Positions 19,818 through 30,000 of a stretch of DNA of 64,000 nucleotides are shown here, in pieces (position 1 is the stretch's first letter; each line of letters opens with the position of its first letter). The translations under genes and the position numbers were made by a program. The notes under the pieces are model-generated. The model searched no databases and was not told the DNA's origin. It saw only the letters and a list, made by a program, of their open reading frames with translations. Origin of the DNA: Methylotenera sp. (GTDB lineage Bacteria > Pseudomonadota > Gammaproteobacteria > Burkholderiales > Methylophilaceae); assembly GCF_013141425.1 (NCBI RefSeq), contig NZ_JABFRA010000100.1, positions 18,239 through 82,238 on the forward strand, given 5' to 3'.

Positions 19818-20321
19818 ATGAAAAAACAGTTTTTATTCTTTTTAATCATTCTATATTCAAGTTTAATGAGCTTGGCCCATGCAAAATCCAATTTTAAAGG
19901 CAATGATTACAGCGGCGTATACGCCTGCAAGGGGAGCAATAATAAGGTCGGCGATTATGAAGTACAGGCAACATTAAAACTCAATCGCCTCAGTAGCCAA
20001 GGTGCCTTTGGTGTATATGATTTCAATACTGAAACCGAAAATTCCTGGATTTATCAAGGTCAGGCGATTGCCAATGGTAATAAACTTGCGCTGACATTTA
20101 ACTTATCCAATGGTGTAGCAGCGGAATACAGTACCGGCTTAGCTGACATTCAAAAGATATCGCCTAACCGTTGGGCTTATACCAACCATTATTATGAACC
20201 CGATGACTCTGGTGGTGATTATGGAACGGAGTATTGTGTGATGGAAAAGCCTGCAAAGATGGCTAAAAAAACAAAAAAACTAGTGAACAAGAAAACAAAT
20301 GCGGTTGAACGTCGTCTTTAA
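19818..20321 (+). CDS. Hypothetical secreted protein
   Basis: Signal peptide MKKQFLFFLIILYSSLMSLAHA; basic C-terminus. Confidence 0.55.
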   Translation: MKKQFLFFLIILYSSLMSLAHAKSNFKGNDYSGVYACKGSNNKVGDYEVQATLKLNRLSSQGAFGVYDFNTETENSWIYQGQAIANGNKLALTFNLSNGVAAEYSTGLADIQKISPNRWAYTNHYYEPDDSGGDYGTEYCVMEKPAKMAKKTKKLVNKKTNAVERRL

Positions 20322-21118
20322 CAATCTTGAGGGCTGCGGCTTAGTTTAATTTTTTGCAACAAACCATCCATTGCATCACTATCAAGAACCGAGTATTCAA
20401 TAAGCCTTGCAAAGTAAATGGGGTCATTCAACTCCCCCTCCATCTTGGCCGTTGCAGGATGACACATTAAAACTGGTGTGCCTAGTGTGCTATCGACATT
20501 CGATAGCCAAAAATTCAATGCGTTTTTATAGTCAACGCTAGTACCAGAAAAGTCATAAACACCCAACAAATCACCGCTGCATCTAAAGTCCATGCGCTTA
20601 GCTGCCTTTTCGAGCGCTGATGCGCCTAACGAACTAATCACTTTAGCCTTCAAACCATCGTTGACTGGAGGACGCGCAATGCGTATCCACGGTAATTGCT
20701 GGCTGTATCGCGTAGTTAAAACGTCGAGTAAGGCCTCACGTATTTGCGGCAGTTGATGCACATGCTGATGGCCATCCACATAATCTGGGGCAGTGCCAAG
20801 CGCCTTTTCAAAACGATTGAGTTGCACCTCAATGCAGTGTTTGATCGCTTTTGGAGGTAAGTTCCTAAATAAGCTACGGGCAATTAAAGCAGTATGGCGG
20901 TGGGCATCACCAAAATGGGTGAAATCTAAATGCAAGCCAATGTCTGCTTTTTGTCTTATGTCAGCAGTTAACCTTTGCGCCGACTCAAACCAGCGTGGAC
21001 TTAATACCATGCAAGACGTTGCAGTCAATCGGTTCTTTTGTATTAGTTGGATAATCGCCTCATCAATCGCAGAGCTTTGCGCAAAATCATCCGCACAGAT
21101 AATTACCGATTTCATCAC
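20318..21118 (-). CDS. ChbG/HpnK (YdjC) family carbohydrate deacetylase
   Basis: VIICADDFAQS and YVDGHQHVHQLPQIR metal-binding motifs. Confidence 0.85.
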   Translation of the reverse strand: MMKSVIICADDFAQSSAIDEAIIQLIQKNRLTATSCMVLSPRWFESAQRLTADIRQKADIGLHLDFTHFGDAHRHTALIARSLFRNLPPKAIKHCIEVQLNRFEKALGTAPDYVDGHQHVHQLPQIREALLDVLTTRYSQQLPWIRIARPPVNDGLKAKVISSLGASALEKAAKRMDFRCSGDLLGVYDFSGTSVDYKNALNFWLSNVDSTLGTPVLMCHPATAKMEGELNDPIYFARLIEYSVLDSDAMDGLLQKIKLSRSPQDC

Positions 21119-21128
21119 ATTTCCAATT

Positions 21129-21521
21129 TCATGGCGAATGCTTAAAGGCCCAATTACGACTCAGTAAATAGGTGGAAACGGCGATGATAACCATCACCAA
21201 TCCTAGTGCCAGCCAAAAAGGCAGCCAAGTATAAGTCAATGCCGCTATCAGCAATAACTGATTTGCAATAAACCCAGCAACCGCAACTGTTAAAAAACGT
21301 GGAAAAGCTTGGCTGTGTGTGGAAGTTTGCTTTGAAAAACTGAACTTTCTATGCCCAAAATAACTGACTGGAAAAGCCATTAAAAAACCAACAATATTAG
21401 CCTGTGATGGAGGCAAAACTCCCGTAAATTCAAAACTCACGGCTACAATATAATGTACAATTGCCGCTAGCGCGCCAATAATAGCGAACCATGAAATGGA
21501 TTGTTTATGCAGATTGCTCAT
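21129..21521 (-). CDS. GtrA family membrane protein
   Basis: ~130 aa, 4 TM, VGFLMAFPVSYFGHRKFSF and YLLSRNWAFK GtrA motifs. Confidence 0.85.
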   Translation of the reverse strand: MSNLHKQSISWFAIIGALAAIVHYIVAVSFEFTGVLPPSQANIVGFLMAFPVSYFGHRKFSFSKQTSTHSQAFPRFLTVAVAGFIANQLLLIAALTYTWLPFWLALGLVMVIIAVSTYLLSRNWAFKHSP

Positions 21522-21557
21522 GGTACGTTACTTTTAATCACTGAATCGTATACGCAA

Positions 21558-22529
21558 TTACGAATTGGCTTCTGGCTTGTTAACTTCTGCAACGATATAC
21601 GGCGGGCGACCTTTAACTTCGTCGTAAATACGGGCTAAATACTCGCCCAATATACCAATAAAAAGAAGTTGAACACCAGCAAAGAACATCATGCCTGCCA
21701 CAATGGTTGGCCAACCCGGCACAGATTCATTGAAGAATAAATGGTCAACAACCACATAAAGCCCATAAATAAATGCTAAAAAAGCAAGCAATCCACCAAC
21801 GGCACTGGCCAGCCGTAGTGGCATGACTGAGAAACTCGTGACCCCTGTCCAGGCTAATTGAATCAATTTTAATTTAGAAAATGTACTTTCACCGTGTGAC
21901 CGTGGCAAAGGTTTATAGGGAATGCCAACCGACTTATAACCTACCCAGGCGTATATCCCCTTCATAAATCGATTGCGTTCAGGTAAGGAAAGTAAGGCAT
22001 CCACTACCTGCCTATCCATCAAGCGAAAATCACCCGCATCTCGCGGAATATGAATTTGACCACCCAAGCTAATCATTCGGTAAAAAACACGCGAGCCCCA
22101 GCGTTTAAAATGCGATTCTGACTCACGATCTTGGCGTACTGCATACACCATATTGTAGCCTTCGCGCCACTTTTGCAACATCTGCCCCAGCAATTCTGCA
22201 CTATGCTGGCCATCAGCATCCATACAGATTACGATGTCACCGCCTGCATGCTCCAAGCCAGCACTAATGGCATACTCTTTACCAAAGTTACGCGAAAATC
22301 TCACTAACGTAGTGTTGAGATTTATCGGCAAATTTCTAACCAAATGCGCTGTTTGATCACGACTACCGTCATCGATTACGACAATATCCCAGCGTGTCGT
22401 TAGTTGCCTAAGATGCTCCGCAATATGATTTACGGTACTTGCAATCGTAGCTTGTTCATTAAAAGCAGGCACAATCACCGTGATGTGTGGCTGAATAATA
22501 TTGGTCGGTGGTAACTCGTTTTGCGTCAT
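21558..22529 (-). CDS. Polyprenyl-phosphate glycosyltransferase (GT2; GtrB/ArnC-like)
   Basis: VIVPAFNEQATI, VIDDGSRDQT, MDADGQH; two C-terminal TM helices. Confidence 0.87.
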   Translation of the reverse strand: MTQNELPPTNIIQPHITVIVPAFNEQATIASTVNHIAEHLRQLTTRWDIVVIDDGSRDQTAHLVRNLPINLNTTLVRFSRNFGKEYAISAGLEHAGGDIVICMDADGQHSAELLGQMLQKWREGYNMVYAVRQDRESESHFKRWGSRVFYRMISLGGQIHIPRDAGDFRLMDRQVVDALLSLPERNRFMKGIYAWVGYKSVGIPYKPLPRSHGESTFSKLKLIQLAWTGVTSFSVMPLRLASAVGGLLAFLAFIYGLYVVVDHLFFNESVPGWPTIVAGMMFFAGVQLLFIGILGEYLARIYDEVKGRPPYIVAEVNKPEANS

Positions 22530-22553
22530 CTATTGGCCTCTTGTCACTATACG

Positions 22554-24158
22554 TTAATCTCGCGGTGGCGCATGCGGGCGGCGATCCTCACCGGTCAAGT
22601 TTCTGCGGTCTTTAACGATAGCTAATGGCGCATCCAAACGCGTTATAGATGCAATGACTTTTCCCTGCAACACTTTATCGCAATGCATAATGGTGCTGGA
22701 AATAAAAAAATCCGCCACCACCCAATCTTCTGTAACAGTAAAACGCTTATCTAAATAGGCGCGACCTTGGAACGCCTCGGCACATACGGCGACAGAGTAT
22801 ACATGTGGATTGTTTGGGGTCTTTTGCTGTTCAAGATCAATGTACTTTTCCAATGCAGTAGTTGCCTCTATGAGGCTGCTTGACCAGTAATCGCCTTCCC
22901 AATCATGAATGGCTTTTTTAAAACTATTGCCTGCAAATTGATTGTAATAAATGTATTCATAAGGATGCAACGAATAAAGCGTATAAGCCGTAGTTGAAAT
23001 GAATAGCAGGCAGAATGCAGTAAAACCCAAACGTAGCTTTTTATAACTTGCCAAAAGCTGAAAAACTTGCGACAAGCCAATCCCTGCAACGATAGCCAGC
23101 ACAGGTAGAATAAACGTGAAATGCCTTACGCCATTGTAAAGCGCTGGGCGATCGAAAAGCACAAACAATAGTGGCGTTAAAAGTGCAATTGCAACAGTGA
23201 GTTGTGGCAGTTGCTTGCTAAAATCGATACGCTTTATTTTGAATAAAAAGATAGCCGTTACGCTGAATAGACCCAATAAAAATACTTCGGGTAAGCGCAC
23301 GCCTAAATACTGCATCAAATAAGTATTCGGCACATCTCCAATTTTGAGGTATCGACCATTTAATATAGTTTCCATATCAAAGGTAAAATGTGAAAATGAT
23401 TTTGCGGCAATCAGAATATGGTCTAAACCCATGACTGCCCAAGGCCAGCAAAGCGCCATCAGGATAAATGCCACCACTCCCGCAGGCAGTAAGCCCAACA
23501 CACTCTGCCAGTAAAAACTGAGTTTTTCTTGCAACTTATTGGTACGTAACAAACCGGCAATCAACACTAATAACAGCAAATAAATAACAGCAAACGCCCC
23601 ACCAATTCTCAAACCCAAAGCAAGACCAACGGCCACACCCAACTTAAGCGACAATAGCAAAGGAATGCGCGGCAGATGTTTAGAAATAAGTAAGGTGTAA
23701 TAAAGCGCCCACATCATACATGCGCCAAACGACACGTCTTTAGTATGAGTGAACATCGCACCTGTCCACGCGCCTGTGATGCTTAGTAACAACACTGCCA
23801 AGAAGGCAGCCCGCTCGTCTGCAAGTTCCCGTGTACATTTATAAACTGCAACTATCCCAGCAAACCCAAAAATTGCAGATAGCAAATGGCGAATATCCCA
23901 CACCCAAAGTGGCAGAATTTTCTCCAAAGTGGCGGCCACTAGGTCGAATAATCCACCATAAAGGTAAAGATTCTTATAAGTAAATGCTGATAAATCAGTA
24001 AAGCCTGATTGATAAAACTTCAGCAACAGCTGGCCATAGAGGTGCTGCACTTCCTCATCATTACTTATGCCATACTGCTTAAAAGTGAGCAGAATAAAAA
24101 TTGCCAACGCTACAAAAAGGACGTACGTAAGCTTTCTATATGGATTCAAGATCATCAA
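22554..24158 (-). CDS. GT-C membrane glycosyltransferase (GT39/ArnT-like)
   Basis: Many TM helices; YGISNDEEVQHLYG acidic motif in first periplasmic loop; THTKDVSFGACM. Confidence 0.72.
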   Translation of the reverse strand: MMILNPYRKLTYVLFVALAIFILLTFKQYGISNDEEVQHLYGQLLLKFYQSGFTDLSAFTYKNLYLYGGLFDLVAATLEKILPLWVWDIRHLLSAIFGFAGIVAVYKCTRELADERAAFLAVLLLSITGAWTGAMFTHTKDVSFGACMMWALYYTLLISKHLPRIPLLLSLKLGVAVGLALGLRIGGAFAVIYLLLLVLIAGLLRTNKLQEKLSFYWQSVLGLLPAGVVAFILMALCWPWAVMGLDHILIAAKSFSHFTFDMETILNGRYLKIGDVPNTYLMQYLGVRLPEVFLLGLFSVTAIFLFKIKRIDFSKQLPQLTVAIALLTPLLFVLFDRPALYNGVRHFTFILPVLAIVAGIGLSQVFQLLASYKKLRLGFTAFCLLFISTTAYTLYSLHPYEYIYYNQFAGNSFKKAIHDWEGDYWSSSLIEATTALEKYIDLEQQKTPNNPHVYSVAVCAEAFQGRAYLDKRFTVTEDWVVADFFISSTIMHCDKVLQGKVIASITRLDAPLAIVKDRRNLTGEDRRPHAPPRD

Positions 24159-24217
24159 CTTATCAGTTTTTTGCTTGCGGTGAATTTACTAAGATAGGCG
24201 TGTGGCGATAATAGATT

Positions 24218-25219
24218 TTAGGCAAGAACTAAGGTTAAATAGCTAATGTACATCGCACCATTTACAAACAAGTGCCAGACCTTTATGCCACCTTTTGCCA
24301 CCAGATAACGAAGCCAAATTGAAGCAAGCAAGGTCATTACAATACCTAGCAACACTTCTTTACGCGGCTCCCAAGGGGTGAGCATAATGCCGATTGCTGG
24401 CAACAAGGTGCCCTGAAATACCATTGCGCCGGTAATGTTACCAAAGGCAAGCGTATCTTTGCCTTTGCGTATCCATAAAATGCTATTCACTTTTTCAGGC
24501 AATTCGGTTGCGATAGGGATAATCAATAAAGACAATAACAAGGCAGAGATGCCGATAATTTGCGCGGCTTCTTCTACACCATGTATAAAGCCTTTCGCGC
24601 CGGCTATCAATAAAGCCACACCCAATATCAACTGAATCACAATCACAATCATATTGTTAGGCAAGCCCAGTTTGCATAAAAACATGTCGCCACCAGCTTC
24701 TGTGGCATGCCCATCGGCCACCAGCGCTTTTGATGCGTTAAGCGTCATCATCACATAAACAAAATAAATCATCACCATGCTAGCGCCAATGCCGTATCGC
24801 ACTACAGTGAGCGTGTGCGGCACGAACATGGCAATGGCCGCAAAACTAAAAGCGATAATAAAGAAATTAAGGTCGCGGATTAAACCCGTGCGTTCTGGGC
24901 GTAAGTGACCATGGCTACCTCGTCGCTTCCAAACCGATATCGCCATTAATGAAATTGATAACGTTGCGAGCATCAACGGTGCACCCAATATTGAGCCTAC
25001 GCCAATTTCTTCATTGGTCGCTACATTCTGCGTACCAGCAAGCAACGCCAGCAAGGGCACCATGGTTTCAGGCAATGCCGTACCAACGGCGGCAAAAAGC
25101 GATCCTGTAACGCCTTCAGAAATACCTAATTTTTCGCCTAAATGTTCCAACGCATTGGTAAACACCTCGGCTGCAATTAGAATTACAATAAGCATTAAAA
25201 ACAATGTTGCAAAAACCAT
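24218..25219 (-). CDS. Sodium/calcium exchanger-family antiporter
   Basis: Duplicated NCX-like motifs: GVTGSLFAAVGTALPETMVPLLA and GISALLLSLLIIPIATELPEKVNSI. Confidence 0.83.
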   Translation of the reverse strand: MVFATLFLMLIVILIAAEVFTNALEHLGEKLGISEGVTGSLFAAVGTALPETMVPLLALLAGTQNVATNEEIGVGSILGAPLMLATLSISLMAISVWKRRGSHGHLRPERTGLIRDLNFFIIAFSFAAIAMFVPHTLTVVRYGIGASMVMIYFVYVMMTLNASKALVADGHATEAGGDMFLCKLGLPNNMIVIVIQLILGVALLIAGAKGFIHGVEEAAQIIGISALLLSLLIIPIATELPEKVNSILWIRKGKDTLAFGNITGAMVFQGTLLPAIGIMLTPWEPRKEVLLGIVMTLLASIWLRYLVAKGGIKVWHLFVNGAMYISYLTLVLA

Positions 25220-25272
25220 GCGTTGCCCCTAGCTGAATACATAAAACACGCATTTTACAGGAGTTTACTAAA

Positions 25273-25842
25273 ATCGTATCAAACAAGCACTCTAAAGCCA
25301 CCAAGCAAATCACTATTTCGGATGCAGGGTTTGCTAGCCAAGGGGTTTATATCCCATCGCCAAATTTTGATTCTCGCTCTGAAAATGAGATTAGCCTGAT
25401 TGTCATCCACAACATCAGCTTGCCACCCAACCAATATGGCGGCAATGGCATTATTGAGCTATTTACCAATCAATTGAATCCTGATGAACATCCCTACTAC
25501 GCTGGGATTCATACGCGTAAAGTATCCTCGCACTTTCTTATTCGACGCGATGGTAGACTCATTCAATTTGTTTCTAGTTTAAATCGCGCATGGCATGCTG
25601 GCATTTCTAATTGGCAAGGGCGGGAACGTTGTAACGATTTCTCGGTCGGAATTGAGCTGGAAGGCTCTGACTTTGAAATATTTGAGAATGCGCAATATCA
25701 AACACTTGAAAATTTAATTGCTGCACTCTCCAAAGCCTATGAAATACAAGCTATAGTAGGACATTCAGATATTGCGCCAGGCAGAAAAACTGACCCAGGC
25801 CCTTATTTTGATTGGGCGCGACTCGATAAAATAAACCATTAA
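25273..25842 (+). CDS. ampD: 1,6-anhydro-N-acetylmuramyl-L-alanine amidase AmpD (probable non-canonical start)
   Basis: SPNFDSRSENEISLIVIHNISLPPNQYGG...HFLIRRDGRLIQFV...GRERCNDFSVGIELEGSDFE...VGHSDIAPGRKTDPGPYFDW. Start placed at ATC 25273 after AGGAG (25259-25263); no ATG/GTG/TTG is available upstream of the conserved N-terminus. Confidence 0.8.
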   Translation: MVSNKHSKATKQITISDAGFASQGVYIPSPNFDSRSENEISLIVIHNISLPPNQYGGNGIIELFTNQLNPDEHPYYAGIHTRKVSSHFLIRRDGRLIQFVSSLNRAWHAGISNWQGRERCNDFSVGIELEGSDFEIFENAQYQTLENLIAALSKAYEIQAIVGHSDIAPGRKTDPGPYFDWARLDKINH

Positions 25843-25922
25843 ACCTTTGGTCGTGAGGCCTTGCTCTTTTTGAGCTAAGATAAAAATTTGCGGTTAATTA
25901 AAAATTAAATAAAAATACAAAC

Positions 25923-27026
25923 ATGAGAAAACTCCTTAAACTTGCATTCATTGCTCTACTTTCAACCCTATTAATCGCATGTGGCACTAAGGATACTACG
26001 AAAGAAAAATCAAAAGCTGACAAAAATGGCCCAAAACCGACACTCGTTACTGTTACGCAGGTGAAAAACCAGGCCATAGAGATTACCGAAGAAGCTGTTG
26101 GCTCACTTGAAGGTTTAACCAATCCAACAATATCAGCCGAAGTAGCTGCACGCGTGATAAAAATTCACGTAAATACTGGCCAGACAGTAAGACAAGGGCA
26201 ATTAATCGCCACCTTGGATGCGGCGGATTTTGGTTTGCAGCGGAATGAAGCACAGGCGGAAGTTGCTCGCATTGAGGCGCAACTTGCTAATCAAGCCAAA
26301 ACCGTTATACGCAATCAAGCACTGGTAAGTAAAAAATTCATCTCTCAAAACGCCGTCGATAATGACATTGCGCAAGAAAACGTATTAAAAGAACAGCTTG
26401 CAGGTGCCAAAGCACGCATCAGCAGTATTGACCATGGCAGCAGTAAAACCAAAATCTATTCCCCTGTCAGCGGCAATATTGAAAAAAAGTTAGTTGATGA
26501 CGGCGAATATTTACGCGTTGGCGACCCGATTGTACTGATTGTATCAACTCAAAATTTACGCGCGCATTTGCCTTTCCCAGAACATATTGGCGCACAACTC
26601 AAAGCAGGCTTAAAAGTACGCCTTAGCTCGCCGATTAGCGACAAAACTGTAGAGGCCGTCATCCATGAATTAAAACCCATGATAGTTGAAGGTAGTCGCT
26701 CGGTAGATGTGATTGCCGATATTGCAGATGCACCAGGCTGGCAACCAGGTGCCAGCGTTACGGGTAAGGTGATCTTGGGTGAACGCGCCGAAGCTAAAAT
26801 GGTGCCCGAGCAGAGCGTTGTACTTCGTCCTGCGGGTGAAGTAGTGTACATAGTTCGCAACAATACTGCTTATCAAGCGATTGTCACTACAGGTGAGCGT
26901 CAAAATGGCCTAGTGGAATTACGATCAGGTATTAATATAAATGACACGATTGTGGTCGATGGTGCAGGATTTCTAACCGATAAAGCACCGGTTAAAATTA
27001 GCAACAGCAACACTGATAAAAAGTAG
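25923..27026 (+). CDS. RND efflux periplasmic adaptor (membrane fusion protein)
   Basis: Lipobox LLIAC; GLTNPTISAEVAARVIKIHVNTGQTVRQGQLIATLD HlyD/AcrA-type lipoyl motif; upstream of RND permease. Confidence 0.88.
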   Translation: MRKLLKLAFIALLSTLLIACGTKDTTKEKSKADKNGPKPTLVTVTQVKNQAIEITEEAVGSLEGLTNPTISAEVAARVIKIHVNTGQTVRQGQLIATLDAADFGLQRNEAQAEVARIEAQLANQAKTVIRNQALVSKKFISQNAVDNDIAQENVLKEQLAGAKARISSIDHGSSKTKIYSPVSGNIEKKLVDDGEYLRVGDPIVLIVSTQNLRAHLPFPEHIGAQLKAGLKVRLSSPISDKTVEAVIHELKPMIVEGSRSVDVIADIADAPGWQPGASVTGKVILGERAEAKMVPEQSVVLRPAGEVVYIVRNNTAYQAIVTTGERQNGLVELRSGININDTIVVDGAGFLTDKAPVKISNSNTDKK

Positions 27027-27037
27027 TACGACAAACC

Positions 27038-30000
27038 ATGACGCTTCCTGAATTTTCCATTAAACGCCACGTACTCGCGTGGATGCTATCTGCGGTCATT
27101 GTGCTATTTGGCGTAATTGCCTATCAAAAAATTGGCGTTGATCGTATTCCCACCGTAGATTTTCCTGTCATTACCATCACCACCACTTTACGAGGGGCAA
27201 ACCCCGATGTAATTGACACGAGCGTTACCAGCATTATCGAAACGGCAATCAACACCACCCCTGGCATTGAGCACATCCAATCATCATCTTCGCCAGGCGC
27301 ATCTAATATTAGCGTCACTTTCACACTCGATAAAAATATCGATGTGGCGTTTAATGAGGTGCAATCTAAAGTTAGTCAGGTCATGCGACGTCTGCCTACA
27401 GGCACTGATGCCCCTTCGATTCGTAAAGTAGATGCTGCCAGCATTCCAGTGATTTGGCTGGCGCTAAGTGGCGACAGAACGATATTGCAACTCAATGAAT
27501 ACGCCAATAATGTACTGAAAAAGAAGTTTGAAACGATTAACGGCATTGGTGAAGTGATGATAGGTGGCCGGCAAGAACCAACCATTCGTGCCAATGTTTT
27601 ACCAGAACGCATGGCGGCTTATAAAATCACCGCCACGGATTTAGCCAATGCCTTTAATCGTGAACATATTCAAATGCCAGGTGGATTTTTGGTAAGTGAG
27701 CAATCTGAGAACCTGCTTAAATTAGACCTTGAATTTCATAACTTAAAAGATTTAGCCAATTTAGTGATTGCTGTCCGAGATGGCGCACCTGTCCGCCTTA
27801 AAGACATTGCAATTGTTGAAAGTGGCATGGCAGACAAACGCCAAGTGGCGCGTTTTAACGGCAAGCCTTCGGTGGGCTTAGGGATGGTAAAAATTGCCAA
27901 TGCCAATACCGTAGAAATTATTAAAGAAGTAGAACGCCGATTAAATGAAGATGTACGACCAAACCTGCCGCCTGGTTTAAGCCTTGAAGTTTCTACCAAT
28001 GATTCAATCTTTATCAACCAAATGGTTGCCTCGCTAAAAGAACACTTAGTCGAAGGCACATTGTTTGCCGCGCTCATTGTGCTAATTTTTATGCGCTCTT
28101 TTAGCTCTACATTGATGATTTGTTTAGAGATTCCTGTTTCATTATTCGGCGCCATTGCCGTGATGTATTTTGCTGGTTACACCTTCAACAGCATGACCAT
28201 GCTGGCATTACTGCTGCTCATCGGCGTGGTGGTGGATGATGCCATTGTGGTGCGAGAGAGCATTCTAAGGCACATGGAGGGCGACATTGGAGCGGGCTTA
28301 AGTGCAACAGATAGGCAAAATCCACGGGCAGTGGCTAAATTTCGCACCTTATCCACCATTAACGGCAGTAACGAAGTGGTGTTCGCGGTGCTCGCTTCCT
28401 CTGCCTCACTGGTGAGTATTTTTGCGCCCGTCATTTTTATGGACGGCATGATTGGCAAGTTTTTTAAATCCTTTGCAGTGGTGGTTACTTTTGGCGTATT
28501 GGTCTCACTGTTTGTGTCGCTTACACTCACGCCCATGCTCTGCTCGCGCTACCTAAAAGTAACGCACAATGAAAATGCCATTTATCGCGCCTTTGGTCGA
28601 TTTTTATATGGTATGGATAATATTTATCGAAAACTATTAGGTGCGATACTGCATCACCGCGGTTTCGTTTTGCTGGCTACACTAATCTTTGTCGCAGTCA
28701 CTGGCTATTTTTCGCTTAAATATGTTGAGAAGGACTTTGTACCTGAAACAGACGAAAGCAATTTTAGAATCAACTTTAAAACACCTCTAGGCTCTAATAT
28801 TAACTACACCGATTCACGCCTAAAATTAATAGAAGCTGAACTTGGCAAGCATCCAAATGAAATTGAAAGCTATTTTGCCCTTATTGGCTCAGGCGCAAGT
28901 GGGCAGGTAAATCAGGGGAGTGTACAAGTACGGCTTAAACCAAAAGAAGCCCGCAGCATTAGTCAAAAAGAACTCATCAAGACGTTAAAAGTTGAACTCG
29001 ATAAAATTCCTGGAGTAAGTGCATCTCCAGCGCCAGTTAGCATGGTGCGTGGTCAACGATCCGAAAAACTACAATTTAATCTCACCGGGAATAGCTTGCA
29101 AGAAATTGCGCGTTATGCCCAAGCCATTCAAAAATCGTTGAGTGAAAATCCCAACATGGGGAAGGTGGACATTGATGTTCAACTTGATTTACCACAATTC
29201 AACATGAGTATCGACCGCGTACGTGCCGCCAACTTTGGTTTAAGCGCCACTGAAATTGCTAATGCAGTTTCACTGTATGTGGGTGGTATTAACATAGGCA
29301 AATATAATCAAGAAAATGGCGATGGCCAGCGTTATGACATGCGCTTACGGGCGGCAGAAGGTACGCTAACGAATATTGATGATTTAAAGAAAATCTATCT
29401 TAGAAACACGCAGGGTGAACTGATTCGCCTTGATGCTGTGGCTCAATTTAAGCAAGAATTAGGCGCTGCAGTTATCGGCAAATACGACTTGCAGTACGCC
29501 GCAAACTTTTATGCCAGCCCCAGCATGCCCCTAGGTGACGCTGTAACATTGGTCAACGAAACGACAGCAAAAATATTACCGCCAGATTACGTCATTAAAA
29601 TGACGGGGCAGGCCGAAGAGTTTGGCAAAACCATGAAAAATGTAAAATTTGTTCTCATTCTCGCCTTCACTTTGCTTTACATGGTGCTGGCAAGCCAATT
29701 CAACTCATTTATACAGCCAATATTAATCATGCTTGCCCAGCCACTGGCCATTATCGGTGGCCTGATTGCATTGTGGGTATCGGGCAACAGCTTGAATATG
29801 TACTCGATGATAGGCTTGATATTACTCATCGGCCTAGTGGCCAAAAACTCCATCTTGCTGGTCGATTTAACCAATCAACTGGTAGAAAAAGGCGCCAACA
29901 TCAATGATGCCCTAAAAGAAGCCTGTCCTATCCGCCTAAGGCCAGTGTTGATGACTTCGTTTACCATTATCCTAGCCTTACTCCCTGCCGCAATTGGCTT

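Noticed and set aside
27736-28155. 139-aa - strand ORF inside the RND permease
   Set aside because: Antisense to a conserved gene; no recognisable domain or RBS context. Same reasoning for 28177-28536 and 26549-26863.
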